From Peptococcaceae bacterium (lineage in GTDB: Bacteria; Bacillota; Dehalobacteriia; UBA7702), in NCBI GenBank assembly GCA_019415505.1, contig DXZC01000021.1:1-21319 (forward strand): a stretch of DNA of 21,319 bases, read 5' to 3'. Positions 1 through 7,234 of this stretch are shown here, piece by piece. The position numbers and the translations under genes are program-made. The notes below the pieces were generated by a model, which was not told the DNA's origin, did not search any database, and saw only the letters and a program-made list of their open reading frames with translations. Every line of letters begins with the position of its first letter. The stretch's first letter is position 1.

Positions 1-114
1 GTGGGGCACCAAAAAGGCCGCTAAACCAAAGGCCACAATGGCGCTTCCCAGCACTATACCGAGATTACGCAAAAGTGGCTTTTGCTCAATTTTTTGTAAA
101 TCAAATTTCTTCAT
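1..114 (-). CDS. YitT-like membrane protein, N-terminal 38 residues (cut by window edge)
   Basis: An open frame starts with ATG at 114 and runs off the left edge. The visible 38 residues are a short charged leader (MKKFDLQKIEQKPLLRN) followed by a hydrophobic, Gly/Ala-rich helix ending in FLVPH. This N-terminus resembles YitT/DUF161 multi-helix membrane proteins of Bacillota, whose first helix ends in a similar FxxPH before a GG motif; the GG motif would lie outside the window. Upstream there is only weak Shine-Dalgarno character. The gene is divergent from argG and shares a 132-base AT-rich gap with it. The function of the family is unclear. The identification rests on a short stretch and could be another membrane protein. 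Confidence 0.55.
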   Translation of the reverse strand, partial: MKKFDLQKIEQKPLLRNLGIVLGSAIVAFGLAAFLVPH

Positions 115-143
115 ATTTTTATTATGACAAAAAAATAACTTTT

Positions 144-161
144 CATGCAAAAAATTATTTA
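144..161 (+). promoter_or_regulatory. possible ARG box upstream of argG
   Basis: CATGCAAAAAATTATTT lies just upstream of and touching the argG -35. By eye it matches about 10 of 16 positions of the ArgR/AhrC half-site pattern (CATGAATAAAAATTCA). AT-rich promoter DNA gives such matches by chance, so this is only a candidate. Confidence 0.2.
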
Positions 162-186
162 CACGCTTAGGAATTTATGCTAAAAT
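158..186 (+). promoter_or_regulatory. argG promoter
   Basis: TTTACA at 158-163, a 17-base spacer, and TAAAAT at 181-186 form a good sigma-A type promoter. A leader of about 55 bases follows, with AAAGGAGA at 233-240 seven bases before the ATG. No riboswitch or T-box would fit in so short a leader. Confidence 0.75.
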
Positions 187-246
187 TTAATGTTAGAAAA
201 ATGAGTTTAAATTTAATAAATATACAAGTTGTAAAGGAGAAAAAAC

Positions 247-1470
247 ATGTCAGAAAAAGTAGTTTTAGCTTATTCCGGTGGTTTAGACACTACCGCCATA
301 ATTCCCTGGCTCAAAGAAAATTATAATTATGAAGTTATATGCGTTTGTATAGACGTAGGGCAAGAGAGCGAATTAGACGGCTTAGAGGAAAGGGCCAAGC
401 TTTCCGGCGCCGCCAAGCTATATATCCTCGATGTGGTGGACGAATTTATTGACGACTATGTGATGCCCTGCGTAAAGGCTAACGCCGTTTACGAGAACAA
501 ATATTTACTGGGAACCTCTATGGCCCGGCCTCTGATTGCCCAAAAATTAGTGGAAATTGCCCAAAACGAAGGCGCGGTAGCAATTTGCCATGGGGCCACC
601 GGCAAGGGCAATGACCAAGTACGTTTTGAACTGGGCATTAAGGCCTTAGCCCCCCACCTGGAAATCATAGCGCCCTGGCGTTGTAACGATACCTGGAAGA
701 TGGATTCTCGGGAAGCGGAAATCGAATACTGCCACCAACACGGCATAGACCTGCCCTTTAACGCTGACAGCAGCTACAGCCGGGACCGCAACCTTTGGCA
801 CATCAGCCACGAGGGACTGGAGCTGGAGGACCCCGCCGCTGAGCCGAGCTACGACCATTTGCTGGTTCTGGGGGTAACTCCGGAAAAAGCCCCGGACCAA
901 GGGGAATACGTCAGCCTAACCTTTACCAAGGGCCACCCTGTGGCTATAAACGGCCAGGAAATGAAAGCCTCAGATATTGTGCGGGAGCTGAACCGCTTAG
1001 GTGGCAAGCACGGTATTGGCATTGCCGATATTGTGGAAAACCGGGTTGTAGGCATGAAATCACGGGGGGTATACGAAACCCCCGGCGGCACCATTTTAAT
1101 GGAAGCTCACACCCAGCTGGAAGAATTGATTTTGGACCGTGCCACCCTCAATGTTAAAAAAGACATTGCCAATAAATTTGCTGATGTGGTTTACGAGGGC
1201 AAATGGTTCACTCCCTTGCGGGAAGCCCTGCAAGCCTTTGTGGAATCCACCCAGGAATACGTTACCGGCGAGGTCAAATTTAAACTTTATAAGGGCAATA
1301 TCATTAAAGCCGGCACCACTTCCCCCTACTCCCTTTACAGTGAATCCTTAGCCAGCTTTACCACCGGCGACCTCTATGACCACCATGACGCTGAAGGCTT
1401 TATCAACCTCTTTGGCCTGCCCCTCAAAGTTCGGGCTATGATAATGCAGGCAGCGACGGAGAAAGAATAA
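247..1470 (+). CDS. argG: argininosuccinate synthase
   Basis: This enzyme joins citrulline and aspartate with ATP to make argininosuccinate, the penultimate step of arginine synthesis, in the cytoplasm. The 407 residues match the usual family length. The N-terminal ATP-pyrophosphatase loop AYSGGLDTT is at residues 8-16. The second signature HGATGKGNDQVRFE is at 115-128. The C-terminal part ends in the usual helical tail used for tetramer contacts. The ATG is preceded by AAAGGAGA and a clear promoter, so the start is secure. argH, often the next gene, is absent: the gene stands alone and is followed by an intrinsic terminator, so argH must lie elsewhere. Confidence 0.97.
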   Translation: MSEKVVLAYSGGLDTTAIIPWLKENYNYEVICVCIDVGQESELDGLEERAKLSGAAKLYILDVVDEFIDDYVMPCVKANAVYENKYLLGTSMARPLIAQKLVEIAQNEGAVAICHGATGKGNDQVRFELGIKALAPHLEIIAPWRCNDTWKMDSREAEIEYCHQHGIDLPFNADSSYSRDRNLWHISHEGLELEDPAAEPSYDHLLVLGVTPEKAPDQGEYVSLTFTKGHPVAINGQEMKASDIVRELNRLGGKHGIGIADIVENRVVGMKSRGVYETPGGTILMEAHTQLEELILDRATLNVKKDIANKFADVVYEGKWFTPLREALQAFVESTQEYVTGEVKFKLYKGNIIKAGTTSPYSLYSESLASFTTGDLYDHHDAEGFINLFGLPLKVRAMIMQAATEKE

Positions 1471-1625
1471 TACCAGGTGGAAAATACCGGCCTAAGAGCT
1501 AGCTTTACTGGGTAAGGTTATAGCAGCATGACATGGCAAACGGCAAAATACCGCCGATTTAACCATCTTGCCCAGATACCCCACAAGGTTGAGCGGGAAA
1601 AGCAAACATTTAAAAATAGCTGACC

Positions 1626-1666
1626 AAAAAAACTCCCAATGCCCTAGACATTGGGAGTTTTTTTAT
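1626..1666. terminator. bidirectional intrinsic terminator after argG
   Basis: A perfect 11-bp stem (1631-1641 with 1649-1659, AACTCCCAATG arm) with a 7-base loop is followed by seven T on the plus strand and preceded by seven A. It therefore works on paper in both directions. It lies about 160 bases past the argG stop. Confidence 0.9.
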
Positions 1667-1800
1667 TAGTAGCTCAACATTCCCCCACCCTTTTTAAGCT
1701 GGTAGCCGCAATCCCTTGGCCCTCTACCCAGCAGGGCTTCCGATGAGGCTCCCCAAAGCCAGAAAATAGGAAGACTGCAAGCTGCTCGGTGCCATCTACG

Positions 1801-1840
1801 ACAAAAGCCGCCCCACAGGCTATAAGACTGGGGCGGCTTT
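1801..1840 (-). terminator. probable terminator of the Xre-ABC operon
   Basis: A perfect 12-bp stem (AAAGCCGCCCCA at 1804-1815 with 1829-1840) has a 13-base loop. Read on the minus strand it ends in a short T run (TTTTG), about 140 bases past the permease stop. On the plus strand the tail is only TTTA. The stem is strong but the U tract is weak. Confidence 0.5.
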
Positions 1841-1841
1841 A

Positions 1842-1974
1842 TGGTATAATTTTCGGTCCAGACTGGAGCTGAGGTGTACTTAAACTTGGGATATATGGCT
1901 CACCCAGGTCGAAGCCGAGTGTAACTAAACTGGTATAAGCAGTTACACAAATCCCAACCTTGGTTTTTGGTACA
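1842..1974 (+). ncRNA. candidate structured RNA (nested inverted repeats)
   Basis: Five helices nest or stack here: TGTAC 1875-1879 with 1970-1974, AAAC 1882-1885 with GTTT 1963-1966, TTGGGAT 1886-1892 with 1951-1957, GGCT 1897-1900 with 1913-1916, and GTGTAACT 1919-1926 with 1941-1948. Together they would give a rod with two inner hairpins. An extended -10 box (TGGTATAAT, 1842-1850) sits just upstream, and five T follow the inner helices at 1964-1968. The element lies between convergent genes. I do not recognise a known RNA family. Strand is inferred from the -10 box. It could instead be part of the 3' UTR of the minus-strand operon. Confidence 0.35.
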
Positions 1975-1979
1975 ATTCT

Positions 1980-2768
1980 TTACCTTAAAAGCTTTTCATA
2001 GCTAAATCTGTGCATGGCGTTTTTTAGTAGCACCAAGGCCAGGAGGGCCGCCGCTACAGCCAAACCCAGCAAAAGCCAGGCGCTGACCAGCAGCAGGCCG
2101 GTGAATTGCCCCACCAAAAGCAGAAGAATGGGGAGGAGGAGAAAAACCGCCCCTTGTTGGGCTTCCTCCACAGTTTGAGCCTTGGCAGAACCTCGCACAA
2201 TTATGGTAATGGCAATCAAGGCAATGGCGGGAGATAAGAGGAGCAGGACGATAAGCCAACTAAAGTTCGGCGCCACAAGGGAGTTGGCGGTAAAAAACAC
2301 TTCTATTTCCAAAGCCAGAAGCATGGCGCAAAAAGAGATCAAGGAAACCAACATACTCAAGGAAAAAGACGCTAATATTTTAGCTCGGAATATCTGATCA
2401 AGTGATAACGGGGAGTATAACAGGGTTTCCAGGGTATGTTTTTCCTTTTCCCCCACAAAGGAGCTAGCAGCCATGACAGAAGCTGTCATAATGGGAATTA
2501 TGAGGAAAAATACCGGCATTATATAGTTCAAAACCGCCTTCACTAAGGTTAGGCCAAGGTCCTCGCTTTGTTCCACTTGGGGTATTAGGGCCAGCAGCTT
2601 TTGAAAGTCCCCGCTTTGCTCTGGCATAAAGTGAATAATGAGCACAAAAGCAGTGGGAATTATAACCGTTAAAGCCAGGGGTACCGACAGAATAGTGGTA
2701 ATGAGCAACTTATTGGCGGTAATGCTCCGCAAATCCTTTTTTATAATGGCTAGCATTGCCTTATTCAT
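1980..2768 (-). CDS. ABC-2 type transporter permease
   Basis: This is the membrane half of an ABC exporter whose substrate is not evident. The 262 residues contain about six hydrophobic segments (roughly 21-46, 82-104, 130-155, 170-192, 205-222, 224-248). After the second comes GEKEKHTLETLLYSPLS (106-122), the conserved cytoplasmic coupling loop of ABC-2 permeases. A longer non-membrane loop lies at about 48-75, as in NatB-like and other two-component exporters. The ATG overlaps the end of the ATPase gene by 8 bases and has AAAGGAGG within that gene, so translational coupling is likely. With the ATPase and the upstream regulator it forms a three-gene operon. Drug, peptide or Na+ export are all possible. 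Confidence 0.85.
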   Translation of the reverse strand: MNKAMLAIIKKDLRSITANKLLITTILSVPLALTVIIPTAFVLIIHFMPEQSGDFQKLLALIPQVEQSEDLGLTLVKAVLNYIMPVFFLIIPIMTASVMAASSFVGEKEKHTLETLLYSPLSLDQIFRAKILASFSLSMLVSLISFCAMLLALEIEVFFTANSLVAPNFSWLIVLLLLSPAIALIAITIIVRGSAKAQTVEEAQQGAVFLLLPILLLLVGQFTGLLLVSAWLLLGLAVAAALLALVLLKNAMHRFSYEKLLR

Positions 2769-3678
2769 GTTTTACCTCCTTTGTTCTGGCTGTTAAAGCA
2801 AAGTAAATCTCCTCTAAAGTCGGGAGCTCAGCCGACACCTGGTAAATATCGCACCCTGCCGCCACGAACCGCCGCACTAAAGGGGGAATCTCCTCCTCAC
2901 TGGCAACTGACAGGGTATACTCCTGCTCCCCAATTTTTTGATAGGCCAGTCCCACAGGGGGCTTGCTAGCCTTAATTTGTACCTGTAGCCCAGGCGTCAC
3001 CCTGGTGCGGAGTTGGGCTAAGGTGCCGGAGGCCAACAGCTTACCCTGGCCTATGAGGCCAAAGCTGGTACAAAGCTCTTGAGCGTAACGAAGCTGGTGG
3101 GTGCAAAGAAAAACAGTAACACCCTGTTCCCTAGCTAAAATAGCAATTAGCTGGTTGACATTTTGGGCGCTCTCCGGGTCCAGGCCGGAGGTTGGTTCGT
3201 CTAAAAAGAGAATTGGGGGCCGGTGCATTAAAGCCCGGGCCAGGGAGAGTCTTTGGCGCATACCGGTAGAATAAGCGGCTAGCTTCTGGTCTTTAGCGTC
3301 CTCCAGGTTTAATTGGCCCAAAAGCTCCAGGGCTCGTTCCTCCCCAGCCTGGCGGCTGAGGCCAAAGACGGAGCCATAAAACAGCAGATTTTCCCAGCCG
3401 GTAAGATTATCGTACATTTGGGCGTGCTCCGTCACCACCCCGGATAGGGCGTGAACCTTTTGGGGCTGAGTTGCCGGGTCCAGGCCCAGCACTTGACAGT
3501 TGCCCTGGGACGGCGACTGTACACCGGTTAAAACCTTGACAGTGGTGGTTTTCCCCGCCCCATTGGGGCCGAGAAAGCCGAATATTTCCCCCGGCTCCAA
3601 GTTAAGGCTCAAGGAATCCACTGCCCTTTTGTTGTTGCTGAATATTTTGGTAAGATTGTCGATTTTAATTGCCGGCAT
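2761..3678 (-). CDS. ABC transporter ATP-binding protein
   Basis: This is the ATPase partner of the downstream ABC-2 permease, acting at the cytoplasmic face of the membrane. From the chosen start it has 305 residues: Walker A GPNGAGKTT at 37-45, signature YSTGMRQRL at 136-144, Walker B ILFLDEP at 156-162 and the switch histidine in CTHQ at about 194. A C-terminal extension of about 80 residues (after 225) is usual for exporters of the CcmA/NatA/DrrA kind. I start at the second ATG (3678) because GAGGAG lies 7 bases before it. An ATG 15 bases upstream overlaps that ribosome binding site and the regulator's last codons. The regulator's stop sits one base from this start, so the genes are co-transcribed. 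Confidence 0.92.
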   Translation of the reverse strand: MPAIKIDNLTKIFSNNKRAVDSLSLNLEPGEIFGFLGPNGAGKTTTVKVLTGVQSPSQGNCQVLGLDPATQPQKVHALSGVVTEHAQMYDNLTGWENLLFYGSVFGLSRQAGEERALELLGQLNLEDAKDQKLAAYSTGMRQRLSLARALMHRPPILFLDEPTSGLDPESAQNVNQLIAILAREQGVTVFLCTHQLRYAQELCTSFGLIGQGKLLASGTLAQLRTRVTPGLQVQIKASKPPVGLAYQKIGEQEYTLSVASEEEIPPLVRRFVAAGCDIYQVSAELPTLEEIYFALTARTKEVKHE

Positions 3679-3679
3679 A

Positions 3680-4816
3680 TTAAATCTCCTCATTGTTTTT
3701 CAGGCGCTGCACCAGTCTTTGAAAATCCGCCTCCCCGCTGAGAATCCCAAAGACCGGATTCTCGGCTACCGCCGCCGCCATGCTACGGCGAATAGATTTT
3801 TCATCCCTGGGCGGCTCCTTACCCAGGTAAAGTTCATTATCCAGCCATTGGTCCAGCAAATTAAAGTAATCATCCCCCCGCAGCCTTAAAGGATAGATAT
3901 CCCCGGTGACCAGGTCAGTATACTTTCCTAAGGTAGCTAGAGCTTGGGGCTTGGCGTCAAGCTTCATATAGCCTTGAGCTGCGGTAATATATAAGGTCAT
4001 GAGAACTGACGGGTTTAAGCTTTTTAGGCGAAAGGTTGCGGCCACGGCCAAAGCCCGCTGATATGTTTCCTCAAAAAGTGCGGCGTCGTTAGCGCATAAC
4101 TCTAAATAAGAAGTTAAAAGGTTCACGACTCCTAAAACATATTGAAATAAGCCGGCTTGCAACACACCTTTGGCGGCCGAGGTATTGCCAGTTAACTGGA
4201 AAGCCGAGGCTAACAAGGTTTCCGGCAGGGTCGACGGCTTAACCGCCGCAGCCCCAAAATCCGGGTCAGCATCAAATAATTCCAGCACCTCCCCTGGTTG
4301 ACCCAAAGCTAACAGGGACATAGCCTCCAAACTCCGGGCCTGGTTAACTAACTCCACATCGCTGCTTTCCGTTTTCACCCGGACGAATAATTCCTTGGCC
4401 TCGGCTATTGTGGCGGCCACTGCCGCCTGATCCCCGGCTTCAGTGCAATAATTCAGGAGCAAAGCCCCGATATATAACAGCAAAGGAAAACAGGCATAAT
4501 ATTTTGTCACGTTTTCCCGACACTCAGCCAGCACTTCGGCAAAGGGACGCTGGCCAAAACCAACGGCTAAGGTCTGGTACAGACGGCGAATCTCCCCCTG
4601 GGACATTTGAGGCTCATATCCCAACAGGTCGTCAATACTGATATTAAAAAAGGCCGCCAGCTTAGGTAAAAAGGTGATATCAGGATAGCTTTGCCCCGTT
4701 TCCCACTTGGAAACCGACGCCTTGGAAACCCCCATATATTGAGCCAAGTCATCCTGGGTTAAGGCTTTTTCCCGGCGTTTTTGTAAAATTATGCGGGCAA
4801 TATTGATTTCTCTCAT
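3680..4816 (-). CDS. Xre-family transcriptional regulator with long helical C-terminal domain
   Basis: This is the probable regulator of the ABC operon it heads. The 378 residues start with an HTH_3 DNA-binding domain (about 6-65; QDDLAQYMGVSKASVSKWE is the typical helix-turn-helix). The rest (about 75-370) is alpha-helical with short repeated helix pairs, resembling TPR-like sensor domains of some Xre regulators; I cannot name the ligand. ATG at 4816 is preferred to the GTG at 4819, because CCTCCTT (plus strand 4824-4830) gives 7 bases of spacing to the ATG and only 4 to the GTG. Its own promoter overlaps a GTTGAT-type imperfect palindrome, suggesting autoregulation. The ATPase gene follows at once. 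Confidence 0.9.
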   Translation of the reverse strand: MREINIARIILQKRREKALTQDDLAQYMGVSKASVSKWETGQSYPDITFLPKLAAFFNISIDDLLGYEPQMSQGEIRRLYQTLAVGFGQRPFAEVLAECRENVTKYYACFPLLLYIGALLLNYCTEAGDQAAVAATIAEAKELFVRVKTESSDVELVNQARSLEAMSLLALGQPGEVLELFDADPDFGAAAVKPSTLPETLLASAFQLTGNTSAAKGVLQAGLFQYVLGVVNLLTSYLELCANDAALFEETYQRALAVAATFRLKSLNPSVLMTLYITAAQGYMKLDAKPQALATLGKYTDLVTGDIYPLRLRGDDYFNLLDQWLDNELYLGKEPPRDEKSIRRSMAAAVAENPVFGILSGEADFQRLVQRLKNNEEI

Positions 4817-4837
4817 CACAAGACCTCCTTTTTATTT

Positions 4838-4867
4838 ATTATAACAGTTAATAAAATCAACTATCAA
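4838..4867 (-). promoter_or_regulatory. promoter and probable operator of the Xre-ABC operon
   Basis: On the minus strand TTGATA (plus 4862-4867), 18 bases, then TATAAT (plus 4838-4843) form a strong promoter. Inside the spacer lies GTTAATAAAATCAAC (4847-4861), an imperfect palindrome. More GTTGAT/ATCAAC half-sites occur upstream at 4878-4883, 4897-4902 and 4943-4948. Repeated half-sites around a regulator's own promoter suggest binding by its Xre product. Confidence 0.6.
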
Positions 4868-5735
4868 GAGATTTATGGTTGATATATCCCGCCAAAATCA
4901 ACTGCTGAGCAACTGGAGCGATAGGTACAGACCTAGCCTAGGGTTGATGAGCGTCAGGCAGGGCGGCTAATAGAGGCAGAATCTTAGCTCCAAGCGCCAG
5001 AGTCCCCAACTTAGCGGAATCTGAGAGGGAACATAGGATAGTCAGGAACAGGCGAAACGCTTACCTCGGCATATGGCTAAGACTGCCATGTGTCAGCAAA
5101 AGAACCTAGAAATAAACTATGCCAAACAAGATAGAACAGCCAGCCTTGAGGGTGGCGAAATCACCTTTAAAAACCCGTATAAACTTTCCTGTTGATACTT
5201 ATTTAACCGGATTTGTTTGGCGGCAGTTTAGCTTCACAGCGGCTTTTAGCCCTGGTGGGTAAAAGCGGAACACAGATATTTTCCGAGGGGATGAGTCTGT
5301 TTTTATTAGCATTAGCTCCCAGTGCAAAAAAATTCCTGCCGGCAAAAAGTCCAGCGGACAGTGACGGCAGAGACAGCTTGGAGGCAGATCAAAAGGGTGA
5401 GGATAACCACTAGCCGGGAACAACCTATAAAAATCACTGAAAACCGGGCTTAAAATCGGCACAACCGAAGGTCAGATACTACAACGACTAAACAAACTAG
5501 AAGCCAAACAACCACCGCTGCCAGGTCACGACAAAAGCCGTTTAATCCACTAAAACAAATGGGGACAACTATCGGGGTTCAGAGAAAGACGCTAAAATAG
5601 CCTAAACAGCTAGAGCAAAGGTCCTAAAACTGTGGCATAAGTCACATTGGTCTGTCAGTCATAGGAAGCTAGGGCCATACACCCACCCAACAGCCCATGT
5701 CGGATTAACTACGGTGGTCTAAGATTGCCTCAATA
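4868..5735. other. long gene-free interval (about 870 bases)
   Basis: I find no supportable gene here. Two short overlapping frames near 5199-5462, one per strand, have no ribosome binding site and no recognisable sequence. The plus strand is rich in A and C and poor in T: my hand count for 5401-5520 is A 51, C 33, G 21, T 15. A 10-bp hairpin with one bulge lies at 5242-5266. No tRNA, CRISPR or transposase trace is seen. It may be old decayed coding DNA or an uncharacterised RNA region. Confidence 0.5.
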
Positions 5736-5776
5736 AAAGCCAAACACCGGGGTTATCTTCCCCGGTGTTTGGCTTT
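5736..5776 (-). terminator. intrinsic terminator overlapping the end of yjdF
   Basis: A 17-bp perfect stem (5736-5752 with 5760-5776) has a 7-base loop and ends in TTTTATT on the minus strand. The stop codon (5753-5755) lies in the loop. The last codons of yjdF form the upstream arm. Confidence 0.9.
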
Positions 5777-6169
5777 GCGCTTCTGCTGTTTTAAATTAAA
5801 TTTTGCTTGGGCCGTAGCCTGACGTTGCTCCTTCTTGTGGTTTTGCCGCTCTGTTTTCCGAACCTCCCGTTGTAAAGCCAGGGCTTGCTGGGCCTTGGTG
5901 CCCAGTCCGGGATTTGCCGTCAAGCGACGGGCTTCCCTTTGCCGCCGCTTGGGATTGGCGCTGACATTGGGAGCATCCTCAGCCAGGGCGGGGCTAAACT
6001 CTAGTTGAGTGTAATTTTTTAAGACAAAAGAGTAGACCTCGGGATCCTTTGGTTCCGGCCCAAAGGTTATTTTACTGACCTCCAAGGCCTTACCCTGGTA
6101 TCTTTCAACTACCCCCACCCAAAACGGCTCTGCAAAAAAAATTCTCAGCGTTGCGCTAACCTGTTCCAT
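5753..6169 (-). CDS. yjdF: YjdF family protein (DUF2992)
   Basis: 138 residues. The N-terminal part (about 1-60, with the pattern FFAEPFWVGVVER and later VYSFVLKNY) matches my memory of the YjdF family. The C-terminal half (about 70-138) is very basic and Lys/Arg/Gln-rich, probably a coiled coil or nucleic-acid-binding tail. The biochemical role is unknown; in Bacillota the gene is known for an upstream yjdF riboswitch sensing azaaromatic compounds. The ATG has AAGGAGG 6 bases upstream. The gene is monocistronic: it has its own promoter and structured leader, and a terminator that begins within its last codons. Confidence 0.82.
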   Translation of the reverse strand: MEQVSATLRIFFAEPFWVGVVERYQGKALEVSKITFGPEPKDPEVYSFVLKNYTQLEFSPALAEDAPNVSANPKRRQREARRLTANPGLGTKAQQALALQREVRKTERQNHKKEQRQATAQAKFNLKQQKRKAKHRGR

Positions 6170-6291
6170 ACTGTTCCTCCTTAAAAATTACAGCAACAAG
6201 GAAGGGACGACCTAAGGAGGAAGGTTACTGCCGACAGGAGCCGGGGCCGGACTACCAACCGGCCTGTGTTTTTATCCTTGCGTTAACATAC
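6170..6291 (-). promoter_or_regulatory. yjdF-type riboswitch leader
   Basis: The leader of about 120 bases is highly structured on the minus strand. A hairpin ACAGG...CCTGT encloses CCGG...CCGG. A second 7-bp stem, CAGTAAC...GTTGCTG with one GU, encloses a pyrimidine-rich loop. That loop contains CCTCCTT (plus 6214-6220), an exact complement of the Shine-Dalgarno AAGGAGG (plus 6176-6182). Position, size and the adjacent gene fit the known yjdF riboswitch class. Ligand and exact consensus match are inferred from the gene context. Confidence 0.7.
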
Positions 6292-6297
6292 CAATAT

Positions 6298-6326
6298 ATT
6301 ATAGCACAGTTTTGCTTTTACTGCTA
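6298..6326 (-). promoter_or_regulatory. yjdF promoter
   Basis: TATAAT on the minus strand (plus 6298-6303) lies about 7 bases before the expected leader start. Only a weak -35 (TTAGCA, spacing 18) is seen. The promoter sits just before the end of the ArsR gene. Confidence 0.5.
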
Positions 6327-6334
6327 ATTTAGCT

Positions 6335-6622
6335 TTACTTTTCCGGGCAATACTCCTCTTTTAACACGGCAAAGACCCGGCGCAGACGCTGATCTCCCAG
6401 AGTATAGGTAATATATTGGCCGGACTTTTCCCCGGCAACCAGCCCGGCGCAGCGCAAAACCTGCAAATGCTGGGACAGGGCGGAAAGGCTGATACCCGGC
6501 GTATGTTGGGCCAGCTCCCCAGCGGTCAAGGGTTTTTCCAATAGGGCGCAGAGTATCAAAAGGCGGTTTTCATTGGCTAAGAGCCGCAGTAGTTCCGCTA
6601 CCTGTTTAGCTTGCTCCTCCAT
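6335..6622 (-). CDS. ArsR-family transcriptional regulator
   Basis: 95-residue winged-helix repressor of the ArsR/SmtB type. The N-terminal helix LLRLLANENRLLILCALLEKPLTAGELAQ (split over about 11-39) and the recognition helix SLSALSQHLQVLRCAGLV (about 45-62) are typical, followed by the wing GEKSGQYITYTL. The classical metal motif ELCVCDL is missing. Cysteines are at about 25, 58 and 92, so the signal could be redox, a metal or sulfide, but this is open. It is the third gene of the ferredoxin/NapH-like operon, starting 3 bases past the membrane gene's stop with AGGAGG-like sequence. The operon promoter carries an 18-bp palindrome, which suggests autorepression. Confidence 0.9.
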   Translation of the reverse strand: MEEQAKQVAELLRLLANENRLLILCALLEKPLTAGELAQHTPGISLSALSQHLQVLRCAGLVAGEKSGQYITYTLGDQRLRRVFAVLKEEYCPEK

Positions 6623-6625
6623 TTT

Positions 6626-7234
6626 TCAAACCTCCTTAGCGGCATTAGCGGTTTTACGGCCCAGCTTGGCCCTGGCCTGGCAAATTAGCTGGGTCATGGT
6701 ACCCATAGGACAAAATACGCACCAGGTCCGGGGCTTAAATAGGGCCATGACAATAAGGCCAATCAGGGTGGAGGTGAGCATCAGGCTGTAAAAGCCGTAA
6801 GCAAACTGGGCCACCCAGGGAGTTACTCCCAGTGGATAAGCCCAATGCCAAGGCACCTTAAAAGTCCAGAAAAGCTGCACAAAAGAACCGGCTTCAGCGC
6901 TGGCGGTAAACACCAAATAGGTTGTATAGAGCATTTGCCCGAACATCACCCAAAAAAACAGCAAAAAGCCATAGCGGAAAGGGCGGGAACGCAGCCACTT
7001 AGGGGCCGGCTTTTTACGGGATAAGCCCAGCCTGCCGCCGAGGAGAGTAAAAAACTGCCCCCGGTCGCAGTAGCGGTTACAATAGATTTTTCCCCAACCA
7101 CCCAGGGCTAAAATCAAAGGGGTGAGAAAGAAAATTAGACCCAACCAGGCCCAAATAATATTAAAGAAACCCAAGCTAAAGTAAAGGATAGTAGCCAGCC
7201 ACAAATAATCATACCACTTTTTTTGCCGCTTCAC
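6626..7234 (-). CDS. NapH-like integral membrane 4Fe-4S protein
   Basis: 202 residues with about four hydrophobic segments (roughly 10-45, 88-110, 138-165 and a short one). Two cysteine pairs face the same side: CNRYCDRG at 52-59 and CVFCPMGTMTQ at 172-182. These resemble the Cys patterns of the NapH/NosR/RdxA membrane Fe-S family, but with CxxxC and CxxCP only rather than full CxxxCP pairs. The likely role is passing electrons between the quinone pool and the ferredoxin encoded just upstream. I chose GTG at 7234, preceded by GGGGGG 6 bases away, giving a 26-base overlap with the ferredoxin gene; longer starts would run deeper into it. The co-transcribed ArsR gene follows. Confidence 0.8.
   Translation of the reverse strand: MKRQKKWYDYLWLATILYFSLGFFNIIWAWLGLIFFLTPLILALGGWGKIYCNRYCDRGQFFTLLGGRLGLSRKKPAPKWLRSRPFRYGFLLFFWVMFGQMLYTTYLVFTASAEAGSFVQLFWTFKVPWHWAYPLGVTPWVAQFAYGFYSLMLTSTLIGLIVMALFKPRTWCVFCPMGTMTQLICQARAKLGRKTANAAKEV

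Larger units (their letters stand above)
1471..1979. other. gene-free interval between argG and the ABC operon
   Basis: No ORF with a ribosome binding site is seen on either strand. The interval holds the terminator at 1626-1666, a GC-rich hairpin at 1804-1840, a TATAAT-like box and nested inverted repeats up to 1974, each listed separately. The remainder shows no pattern I recognise. Confidence 0.6.

Noticed and set aside
1855..1974. Reading the nested repeats as 6S RNA, SRP RNA or 5S rRNA
   Set aside because: A CTGAGGTGT string recalls 6S RNA, but the long closing stem is missing. SRP and 5S signature sequences are absent.
5199..5462. Overlapping short frames on both strands (66 and 87 codons)
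   Set aside because: No ribosome binding site, no recognisable sequence, and both strands open at once, as expected from chance in T-poor DNA.
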